Assembly (NCBI GenBank): GCA_022605955.1
Contig: JAKCOZ010000005.1
Location: forward strand, 8,032,001 to 8,096,000
DNA length: 64,000 nucleotides
Reading direction: 5' to 3'
From: Rallus limicola
Lineage: Eukaryota > Chordata > Aves > Gruiformes > Rallidae
The notes under the pieces are model-generated. The model saw only the letters and a program-made list of their open reading frames with translations. It did no database searches and was not told the origin of the DNA. This document shows positions 28,341 through 38,475 of this stretch, one piece after another (the stretch's first letter is position 1; every line of letters starts with the position of its first letter). A program made the position numbers and the translations under genes.

Positions 28341-29034
28341 CTAGAGGTATATTCTATACGTATTTAAAAAAAAAATAATCTTGATTCATGCAATACACAG
28401 TTTGATTATTTTAAATCTTGTTGCATCCAGTATCTTCAAATGGAGAAGATCATTAAGTAACTATACACCTCAAACTTCATGTAATGCTGGACTTTGGTTC
28501 TGTACACCTAAATAGGTATGGTTTTCTGATAGAGAAGGTTTTTTTATAGGCACACACATACATAAGTACTTATTAAGGTGAAGAGCATATAGAAAAGGAC
28601 AGTATTTCTAGAAATAAATTGCCTGGAAGATGCTTGTGCCTGCCTTAGTGTCTGGTTCCTCAACAATGCCAGTTTAGCAGTTAGATGACCTCTTGTATTC
28701 CTGGACACCGCTGAATAGTCTTGATGCACTTGTACATGTTGAAAAGATGGTACTGAGATTATCCAGGTAAAAATGATTCCTTCCTGTATTTAAAGAAGTG
28801 TACTCATGGGAAAGCTATAAACCACTAATTTTACTATTGTAAGTATTAGACATATCCTCTCTCTTTTTACAACATTTTATTGTAATGCCTTTTAGGAGAT
28901 TAGATGTTTCTTAATACTGCATAAAGTACTGTTTTGGTTTTTTTTACTGAAGGCTATTGAAGTACATGGTTTGTATAGTGTATTTCAAATACTTAGAGTA
29001 AAATTGATTTGAATCTTCTTGTATTTGAGCTGAT

Positions 29035-29062
29035 AAACATTTGTTAATTCTAACAAATGTTT
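29035..29062. repeat. Perfect inverted repeat, 12-base arms, 4-base loop
   Basis: AAACATTTGTTA at 29035-29046 and its exact reverse complement at 29051-29062 are separated by ATTC. It is too short and AT-rich to be a typical microRNA precursor. Confidence 0.9.
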
Positions 29063-30250
29063 GTGACTATGTCAAACCATTCTAGCATATCTGAAACTGT
29101 GTTGATATTTTTAAAGATTACTGGGTTTTGGTTTTTTAAACTAATTTTTTGTTATACAGCTAAAAGTTCTTGATGACTATGTCATGTCTTTAATTTTTAC
29201 TGTTATAGGATACATGTGTATTATACTAAAACTCATATGCTCAGTCCCTAAATTGTTTAATGAAAATTATCAGCTGTTTATTTAAAGCAGCAGTGCTTTA
29301 TTTAGGTGAACAGTTTTTAAATAGAAATACTTTTTCAGCCTAAATTTTGTCAAAGTTTGGTTATATTCCTGCAGATGTAATATTTATTACTTTTATTCAT
29401 ATTATAGATAAGTTCCGAATTGGTGATTTCTGCTTAAATCACCACTGTCCTCCCAGACAATTATTTGAAAGGACACTTATTCTTGAAATCAGATGTAGCT
29501 ACAGCAACTTGTAGAAAATAGACATGTGGAGGGACAAAAAAAAAAGCAGAGAGACTAAAAACCAGTGATGGTATAATAAAACCCCATGGGTTTAGAAGTG
29601 TTGAAAAAGCTTTTAAAGTTATACAGCCTATTGAACAATTCTCAACTTATAATTAGGTAAGTTAAATGATTAATGAAATCAATGTTACAGGTTTTAAGTG
29701 TTCTTGAGTTACAACTATTGTAAAGTGTTGCTGAATGTTTCATGTCAGTTAACACAAGTAGTTACAGCCATTAAGGGGCAAAGTTAAACAGAAGGTGGTG
29801 CAGATTAACACAGGTGCCTGGGACCCCATGTACAGTAGTCTTCTGCAAACTGGGGCAGAGTATTCATTAATACAGCATGGTCTGCCATCTGATGGTGTGT
29901 GGTTAACATTTCGATTACTCACAGCTGAAGTAATTTAATAAATGCCAAATAGAAGTCTAAAATGCTTTCAATGGATTAATGCAATGGATTCTTTTTTTTT
30001 AAGAAGGTAAAGGGGATACTGCATCCATTTTGTGTCTTCACTGCTGGAAAAATAACAATGAGCAGAAGTTTTTTGTGTTACCTTGGTAAAAGATACTCTG
30101 GAAGTCAAACACTATTAACTTTAACGAAGTAGCTTTGATGGCAGGGAAGAGACAGCTGATACTACACTTCCCTAACAATAAACCACACTGACAGATAAAA
30201 ACAAACATGTGTGCGATAACATATAGCATTTCAGAGACTGGAGCCAGAAA

Positions 30251-30306
30251 CTGGTGTGATCTTTGCTTTCTTTTATATAGACTGGTGTGATCATTGCTTT
30301 CTTTTA
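30251..30306 (+). repeat. Tandem duplication, 31-base period
   Basis: CTGGTGTGATCTTTGCTTTC... at 30251 recurs at 30282 with one difference over 25 bases (CTTTG versus CATTG). Near-identity suggests a fairly recent event. Confidence 0.9.
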
Positions 30307-33300
30307 AAGCCTATTGCTACTTTTGAAATTATTACTTCTGAAAAACATTAAAAATGAATTCTGCTTTTATGACATGCATATCATACTACTGCAGCAGGCA
30401 AAGGCATATAGTAGGATGTGCCTCATGTTTTGTTGGGCTGTGATTTTTGTAAGATGGTTTTGATCATGAAGGTACATTTGCTTAAAATTGTATACTGTGG
30501 CTGATAATCAGAAAAAGCAGTCTGTTCTGTTGTTGTGATGATGGGCTTATTCCTTCCCCTTTTTATTCTGCTTTTTTTGTCCTGAACTTTCTCTTTGCAC
30601 TCAGTTTTGAACATAATACCACTGTTTTTCATGGCTGTTATCTGAGCTGGTGAACCACTTTATTTTTTGGTTATTTTGTATACTGAGAACAAACAGACAG
30701 AGTACTCTTGCTAATATAAATAGCGCTAAGAAAATGTTGGGGTTTTGCTACTGATAGTTACTTGTTTAGTGTAGCTTATCTCAATCACAACAGGAAGAAA
30801 AATGCAAACTTATATGTGACTTCCTAGCACTATAGTCTGATACACTAAACAAATTTGGCCTTAAAGTCATGCAGTACATGCAGTAGTAATTTTCTGCATA
30901 GTTGAATGCTTGCCACTTTTTGTGAAGTTATGGACTTATAAAAAGGTGAAGTACTTTGCAGCTGAGTCTGTATTCATGCTGATAGGTAATGACTAGGGAC
31001 ACTGATGTCACAAACTGCATAGACACTTTCTTTTGTTTGTGTTTTTGTATAAAAAGGCTTTTTTTTTCATGCTTTAGCTCATTGTAATTACTTTTCTTTT
31101 CTCCAGCTGTAAGGGAAGACCAGGTAAAATAAGTGCATAAGCCAGGAACCTGGTTACAGGTTTTTGAACACACACAGCTTCTGATTACCAGTGGTGTGCT
31201 ATTGGAGAGGTGGCAGGTGCCTTTGCTGTGCCTAGTGGTTAGGGCATTTATTGGAAGGTGTTGTGACTGCTTTTCACCAAAGAGGTGAGGTGGTACTCAA
31301 GTTTCTTGCTTTTTGGACACTCATTACTGTTAGATAAAGAGCATTGTTTTTACTGGGCTTACTTTCAAAGAGAAGTGAGCAAGTTGTCTTTATCCAGCAA
31401 GATGACATAGGTGTCTGAGGTGTGGGATGGAGTTTTGGGATGTCAGCAACTCTCACCTAGGAAGGTGGTGGTGTTTCAGACACTTCTAAACACCTACATC
31501 CAAGCATCTTGATGCTGAGCATTGCCATGTTTAAGTCCTGTTATGAACTGAGCCATGCTGGCTGATGTCCCTTTGGCAGTAATGCCATGATAGGAGTGTT
31601 TTTTCAGTCTAGTTCCTTCATTAAAAAATGGAAACAGCAAAAGCAAGGTATTTATTTGAGGAAAAGTCTGCTAAGATCAATAATTAGAAAAAGGCTTTAA
31701 ATCGTAGAGCCAAAGCTGGCTTAGGATTTGTGATGCTTCCAGAAACTATAGAATGTGTATCTGATCTGTGCTCTAATAGCACCTGTATACTGTAATCCTT
31801 TTTGGAGATTTTTCACTGTAGAGTTAATGTCAGCTCCTATTTTCATTTGCATGTTTCTTGTGTGCTGTTTTTCAGACTGCACCTTTTTCATCCAGACCTC
31901 ACAGTGGATTTCCCTAGGCTTTTAAATCAGACAGAGCAGTTTGTTGCTTATATGACTGGTCAACATGTGCAAAACCCAGAAGTTTCTTGTTCTTACAGAT
32001 AATGTTGCCATGTGTTGTAAGAGCACTGTCCCTCTCTGGTGAGGAATGAATTCATGGGCTTAGCTACTCTGAAAGCAGATGTAATACTGTAAATAACTCA
32101 ACTGCTAGAGCCAGAGGTGCACTGGCAGAGTTGGTGAAGTGGTGTAGCCTGCCTGCTGAGGGTGTTGCCGCTCTGCTTTTAGGAAGGAGGTGTTTCCCTG
32201 GCTTACAGAAGTAGGCTGTGGTGGGGTTTGGCTGTCCCTGACTGGAGATGTTTGATTGAAAACTTGTGTGCCTTATGTGCAGTGGGGTGTTGCTCAGCTG
32301 AATACAGGGCTCTTCACTCTTACAGAGTCTTACTGCTGTGGGTGAAGGGATGGACAAATACCTGGTGCTTTTTACCTGCTTGATTCAGGGGAAAATGTAT
32401 GTAGAATGTGTTTGAGCCTTTAAACGGGGAAATTGCTGCAGCAGCAGTGTTAGCAGTGAACTCTGAAGGGTATTTCTTATCAGCCCCTGACTTTTGATTA
32501 GCTTCTTGGTGCTTGCACATAGCATCTGAATTGCTTACCCACACAAGAGTTTATTTTTTTAAACGAGTTCTGTAATTTTCTATTGCCTATTTTTATCTAA
32601 CTAAAAATTTAAAAATTGCTTTGGATTTAAATGGAATACCTGATTTGTTATTGTAGAGTACAGAAACTAGTACTCAGCTTTTTTTTCCCCCCTCTTCTTC
32701 CCCCTCCCCAGGCATTGTGTTAAAAATAGACTGATAAACTTGGTCTCAAAGGATTAATGCAGGGAAAAATCCTATATTTTCATTTTGTTTCCCCCTCTGT
32801 TATCAGGCTGATCCTCTTCCTGAGTCATTCCATATTTCCTTTTTCAAGATGCTTTGTATTCAGGATCTTCAGATGTTGGTGGAACCAGTGTCAGATTTCC
32901 TGAAATGGGTATTTTAACTTGTACATGCTACTTTTTTCTTTTTTTTTTTTTTGAGGTCCTGAGTTAAATTTATCACATGGTAATCTTATTTTCTTTATAG
33001 CATTTTAGTTTTCATATAGTAGCTGAAATTATATGTATGTAAGATTTTTGGTCTGCCACTTTGCCTTACTTTGGCATGTGAACTTTGCACGGGGGGGGAT
33101 GCTTTGCGTGTCAGAAGAAGTTATATTAATCTGGTTTATGCTGAATTCAAATACAGATTGAGATAGCACAAGAGCTGTGCCCTCTTGTGTTCACTTGGGA
33201 AAGCAACGGAAGAACAAGAAAGTAAAGCAAGCCTACTGAAATTAAGTTGGTAGGAATGGCTATATTGTGTGTCCTCTGTCTCAATCCCTTCAAAGGTCTC

Positions 33301-34797
33301 AAGCTATGGAAATACTGCATTCTAGGATTCCAGAATTTGATATTTTTCTTCTTCCCTCTCCTGGGCAGTACAAATTAGATCTCTTTCATTTTTTTAAAAA
33401 AGAAATGAAGGCAAAGTATATGAGCACAAAAGTAGAGTATAATAATAAGAGTAAATATGTGCAAAACGATTATTGGATTAATTTCCCACCCCATAAATAT
33501 AGAATAGTAGGAGTTTTCCTAATTAAGCCTTCCTAATCATGTCAGTTTTTAGTAGGTGACTTGGTATGTTTTGTGCTTGGCCAGTGAAATTATCTAATGG
33601 TATGGAATAATTTTGTTAATTAAATCCTTACTGTATTGTAAGTTTACAAAGATGGACATAAACCCAAAATGCAGTGAATTGAGTTCAGCTTGTTTTTAGT
33701 GGGCCTGTGGGTATTTTTGACTTGTCTCCAATATGCTAAAATCTGCAGCACAATAACTGTAACTCAACTGTTTTGATGTTCATCAAAATTCCAGTTCAGT
33801 CCATTCACAGTTGCATACTCACATACAGATTTTTCCCAAGCAGTTTTAAATTCCAGCTTTAAATTGATGTGCCTACTGTGCCACCTCCTTCCAAGTTTTT
33901 CAGGTGTGTTTCCTGTAGAACTTCAATATATGTAAGTCATGTCTTAGGCTGACCTTTTCCTTCATGGGGAGAGAATGTTTTAGTTTGCACGAAGTGTCAG
34001 CAGCTTTGAAGCAGCATTGTTGTAATTTGTGAGCGTGAAGGTTTTCACCTGTGATTTTTTTGGGAGAATTACAATTGCAGCAGGGCTGGTGTTGTGGCAT
34101 TGATGAATATTTATAATAGCAGTGTCACTTTATATGTGATACTTCTAACACATATCAGGACTCACTATTGCAGATCAGTTGTTGCCTTGCTGGTTTGTGG
34201 CTCTGTAGGAGGGAATCAGACTGGGAAAGAAGCAGGGGTTTGCTTCGCTCAGACTAAGATCTGTAAAAATAGTGGTTCAAACGTGTATTTAGGTGTCATT
34301 AGAAATGAGAAAGAGCCAATTTGGCTAAGTGTGAACCTTTTGACAAGTCTGATCTGAGTTTCTTGTCAGGCTGACAAGAATTTCAGAGGTTCTCTTTTTC
34401 AGGAAATCGCATTGTACATTTGCCCTGTGGAGACTTGGACCCAGATAGAGAGTGTGTGTATGAAATGAGATCATTTGCTGGCTTGGAATGAATATTGTTC
34501 TGTAGTTTAATTTGGTTGTCTGATAAAAACTGAAGTGTAGATTATATAACAGGAACAGAAAAATCATAGAATCTCCTGAGTTGGAGTCAATAATCAAATA
34601 CTAAGGAGGATAAGATTTTGCTTTAAGGACTGAAGCTTTTGAGGTAAAAATGTGGAAGTTTTAGATGCTTTTCTAAAAAAGAAAAAATATACCTGAGATG
34701 TTCAAAAATCACGTCCAGGTTGAAAATGTTTCTATTTGAACAGTGTTTGTATGAAAACACTTTCCCATTTGAGTATAATGGATGGCTGATTGTGTTT

Positions 34798-34911
34798 AAA
34801 AAAAACCCCAAAACCAATAAAAAACCCCAACAAAAAAATGCCCAAAACAAAACCAAAACCCACATAAAAAAACCCCTACATCAAAAAACCAAACCAAACC
34901 ACCCCCCCACC
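34798..34911. repeat. A/C-rich low-complexity tract (AAAACCCC type)
   Basis: About 110 bases of irregular A and C runs such as AAAACCCCAAAACC and CAAACCAAACCACCCCCCC. On the minus strand this is a G/T-rich tract. The 72-codon frame across it is an artefact of composition. Confidence 0.85.
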
Positions 34912-35669
34912 TTATTTAACAATAAGAACAGAAGGTAATGGCTTAAATGTGATAATTCACTTTATAGCAGTATCCAAGACAGAAGTAATAGCCATAGCTA
35001 AGAGTTTTTAATAGGGTTACCCCGTTCTCTCATCTTGGCTGGTGTAGCATATATAGTCAGGTCAAAGCAAAGCTTTTTGCTTCATGTTTTTCTTTAATTG
35101 TAGGGCAGCTTTGCTATATCTTATAAAGTGAGAGTCCAACTCTGAGAAAATAACTGTGTTTAGTAGAATATTGTGCAGACCAAATCATTGCACTAATACT
35201 TGTAGATCATGTGTCCTGTAACAAAACCATCAAAAAAAACCCCAAACACCTTGAGGTGTGGTTAATTCTAAGGATAAATGATTCCTGATATTTGCTTTTG
35301 TAACTGAAAGCAAAAACTAGTTTGTGGCCTCTATTTCCTACCAATGCCTGGAAACTATGTTTTGGAAACGTGAGCACAAGGCTTTGTTTTAATTCTGTGT
35401 GTAACCAGTGGAGTGAAGTTAAGTGATGTGATAAGATCTGCTCTGGGCTATCTGTTTATATCACCAGTTTATATTGTTGTCTTGTGGCATATTGCCTTGG
35501 AGACTGAGGTGATGACAAAGCTCAGTCTAGAATTGTAATTATTTGTGTGACCTGTCCATAAGCTGTATCTCATCTGAGAGCTCAGGACATCCCACTAGCT
35601 CATGGTGTGGGACACCTACCTTCCAAGTTTCTCATGGACAAGCTTTTCAGGAGAGGAAATCTAGTTCTT

Positions 35670-35759
35670 GTAGGCCCTGCTCTGGCAGGGACATTGGACT
35701 AGATGATCTTTTGAGGTCCCTTCCAACCCCTAACATTCTGTGAGTCTGTGTGTGATTCT
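35670..35759 (+). mobile_element. CR1 LINE 3' end fragment
   Basis: CCCTGCTCTGGCAGGGACATTGGACTAGATGATCTTTTGAGGTCCCTTCCAACC is the standard avian CR1 3' terminal wording (read in overlapping parts at about 35674-35728). It is followed by a decayed octamer region (ACATTCTGTGAGTCTGTG). Only the last 90 or so bases of the element are present. The same subfamily wording occurs at 47800-47899. Confidence 0.9.
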
Positions 35760-35797
35760 TTATGTCCACTTTTTCCAAAGCTTAGTATTATCTAGTA

Positions 35798-35837
35798 TTG
35801 GGGCTTTTCCAACCTGAATGATTGTATGGTTCTGTGG
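35798..35837 (+). mobile_element. Second CR1 3' tail fragment
   Basis: TTGGGGCTTTTCCAACCTGA followed by ATGATTGTATGGTTCTGTGG corresponds to a CR1 end 'GGGCTTTTCCAACCTGAATGATTCTATGATTCTGTG'. It lies about 40 bases after another CR1 tail. It is either a separate tiny insertion or the real end of the first copy after an internal rearrangement. Confidence 0.7.
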
Positions 35838-35922
35838 AGGCATGAGCTTAGCAACAAGGCAAAATTTTTGTCCTCTGCATTTTATATTTTTTCCTTTATG
35901 CAGGTTGGTCCTTTGTATATTT

Positions 35923-36060
35923 GTGGTGGCTTGACCCTGTCCCCCCACCCCCAATCTCCACCAGATCCCTGTCATGCAAAACCATGACCATATTACTGTG
36001 CTGGACCCAGTGTGGCTACCTTCCAGGGCAATTATACCTGCCTGGCTAGCTCTTGACTGC
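35923..36060 (+). mobile_element. Possible 5' edge of an avian LTR
   Basis: TGTGGTGGCTTGACCCTG (35923-35940) resembles the start of a common avian LTR, 'TGTGGTGGGTTGACCCTGG', whose 3' end is CCACGACA/CCACCACA. The 120 bases that follow do not match anything I can recall, so this may be a fragment or coincidence. Confidence 0.35.
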
Positions 36061-36569
36061 ATTCCCCACCTTGGCTGCTGTTTTCATTCTCTTGCTTGAA
36101 CTGTGCAGGTCCTACACCTGAACAACAGATGGCTGTGGCACCTGCCAGAATAAATGGTGACTTTTTCATTGTTACTGCCAAGATGTTTCTGTCTGTGATT
36201 GTTAAAGTTTCTTTAAAGGCAGGGAATTGCTGTCAACAGGGATCCAGAGAAAAATGGGATAGGAGTGCCACATTGTATCAGTGTGGAATTGGGGTGCTTA
36301 AAAAACCCTGCAATTTCCTGTATAAATCTGCTTTTTCTGCTTTAGCTGTTTCAAAGCACGTTCGCTTTGGATAAGCTTATTATTTCTCTTCAGTTATCCA
36401 ACACAATCTCTTTGATTTACCCACATGTAGTTAAAATGTTCATATAACCCTTTGCTGTGATCTTCCTGACCCTGTGAGAGACAGCCTTTGGAATGACTCT
36501 GTTAGATGGGTATCTGAAATTTCTGGGTTTGACTCTTAGAAAACAAAAGTGTTACTGCTGAGTCCCAGA

Positions 36570-36660
36570 ACAAGTGTTCAATCTCTGTGCTTCTGATGAA
36601 GGGCTGTTAATCTGTAAAATAAAAATCACTGACACTATGGTATGCTGACATTGTTGAGGC
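36570..36660 (+). repeat. Ancient MIR-type repeat remnant
   Basis: CAATCTCTGTGCTTCTGATG, then GTTAATCTGTAAAATAAAAATC and later ACATTGTTGAGGC keep the order of the MIR tail 'CCTCTCTGTGCCTCAGTTTCCTCATCTGTAAAATGGGAAT...GGTTGTTGTGAGG'. The match is from memory, with small gaps. Confidence 0.5.
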
Positions 36661-37136
36661 CATGCTGTGTGACTTGAAATGTGGCAAAGTTTCAAGACCT
36701 TGAGAAAGAATACATTGAAAAAGCAAGTTGAGGAATGCTATTGAATAGTGCAGATTTTCATGAGCAGATGAGTTTTTGTCAAGTTTAGGAAGAAATGAAA
36801 TGAGCCCTTTGCTACCAAAAAAAAAAAATCTTTAAAAACTCACTTTTGATTGTCTATGGGCTGTAGTTGGTCAGTTAATTTGAGTATAACTGACTATTTC
36901 TATAGTAGACTGAAAAGAAATAGTCTTATTTATGGATTATTACCAAAGATACAGGAAATAGCTTCACTAGTTTGAGGCTGGAAGAAGTGACCCAGGAGTC
37001 TATATATCCTTAAACAATGGGTATACTTTGTGCATATATATCATTTTAGAGCAAATACTCAGCATTGTTACATGGTTTCAATAGAAGCCCCAAGGGTCAT
37101 TTTTATCTTTAAGCTCTGAAATAACTTGTTCTGTGC

Positions 37137-37212
37137 TTTAGAATTAAGGGTTGGTTTGTTTGGTTTTGCTTTGTTTTAGAATTAAGGGTTGGTTTGTTTG
37201 CTTTTTGCTTTG
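37137..37212 (+). repeat. Tandem duplication, 38-base period
   Basis: Two copies of a 38-base G/T-rich unit that begins TTTAGAATTAAGGGTTGG, at 37137-37174 and 37175-37212. They are identical over the first 26 bases and similar after that. They lie within G/T-rich low-complexity DNA. Confidence 0.92.
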
Positions 37213-37904
37213 TAGGGAGAAATTCCTATACTAAGACAATTGTTCTTTTAGTTTAAAGACTTTCTTAATATTGTGGTATATTCTCAATTTGTTCAGTGTT
37301 CTTGATCCATGTAAGCATGAGCATAGCAAGTAGAAGGAGCTATCGTAGTAGAATATTCTTCTTCTGTAATTTCTGAGCTGGCATTAATTATGATTGGCTT
37401 TCTCTGGTGATAAAGATGTGATCCCTTACAGGAAATAGAAAAAGGTAACATAACTGAAGGAAACCGAAAACAGCTTATTATTTCAGTCCTACTAGCTGGA
37501 GCCAGTGCCCTAAAAGCAGGAGACCCAACACCAGTTTCCTCTGCAGCTTGACAGTAGTCTGAGGCTCTAGACCCAGCTTTTGGATCCATGTGTTTACAAG
37601 GTTAGTGCTTTAGTATGTAAGTTTTAGGCACATCTTTTATGGGATCTAATTGTAATTCTGCTCCTAGTATGCTACTAGTTCATCCTCTTCTTTCATATGT
37701 AGGTCTGTAAGAAATCAAAACATGTACACTGGTGCTAGCAGCAGCTTTCTCTTTGCCTGCATACCCAGATATGATTTATAATCTTGATGTTGTCAGCATC
37801 TGACTCTAATTAACTGGATAAATGAAGCTGAGATCTTGACTGAATTAGCAGTTGAAGAATGCATCTTACCAGAAGCAGATGGAGAGAAAAAAACAGTGTG
37901 TTTA

Positions 37905-37939
37905 GTTTATGGCCATTCCCCTGGTTTATGGCCATTTCC
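37905..37939 (+). repeat. Short tandem duplication, 19-base period
   Basis: GTTTATGGCCATTCCC at 37905 recurs as GTTTATGGCCATTTCC at 37924, with one difference over 16 bases. Confidence 0.85.
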
Positions 37940-38450
37940 TATTTTTAAGGGGAAAAAGTTCTGCCAAATCAATTCTTGTCAAATGCTAATTAAATTATAG
38001 TGATGATTAATCCTGATGTAAATACATTATTTCAATGTTTAGGAGATTTATAAATAGTTTGAAGACTTAAGAGCTGTTGTGAGTATATACTTAATCTGGA
38101 GTGCATTTGGGAAAGAGAAAATGCCAATTAGATAATCTAGTAACAGTTTATATAGTTTATTTTATCCCATGTAAATAATGGGGTTTTATTAGCCTCTGTT
38201 GTAGATAGAGCTTAGCTATATCATTTTGTCGGTAAAAAAATTCCTTATAGTGGCATTTATGCAGTCCTCTATCATCTGTCTTTTTATTTTCATAGTAGAA
38301 GTCTTAGTTTTACCACAAAAAAGAAGCAAGCATTGCCATTTCTAGGCTGTGGAAAAAGAAAGTAAAGCAGGAAGGTACTCCCTAGGGTCACTGAACAGGC
38401 TAAGAATAAAATCCATGTCTGCTAGCTAGCTCCATCCGGTGCCTTAAAAA

Positions 38451-38475
38451 CTATGAAAGGAATATCCTTTCATAG
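38451..38475. repeat. Perfect palindrome, 11-base arms, 3-base centre
   Basis: CTATGAAAGGA (38451-38461) and its exact reverse complement TCCTTTCATAG (38465-38475) flank ATA. Confidence 0.92.

Larger units (their letters stand above)
28341..34797. other. G+T-skewed non-coding sequence, no gene seen
   Basis: The + strand is rich in G and T (for example 42 of 60 bases at 32221-32280 and at 31021-31080). A perfect hairpin lies at 29035-29062 and a tandem duplication at 30251-30306. A run of eight G lies at 33091-33098. A frame at 31802-32002 has an acceptor-like TTTTTCAG inside it but encodes nothing I recognise. Confidence 0.5.
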
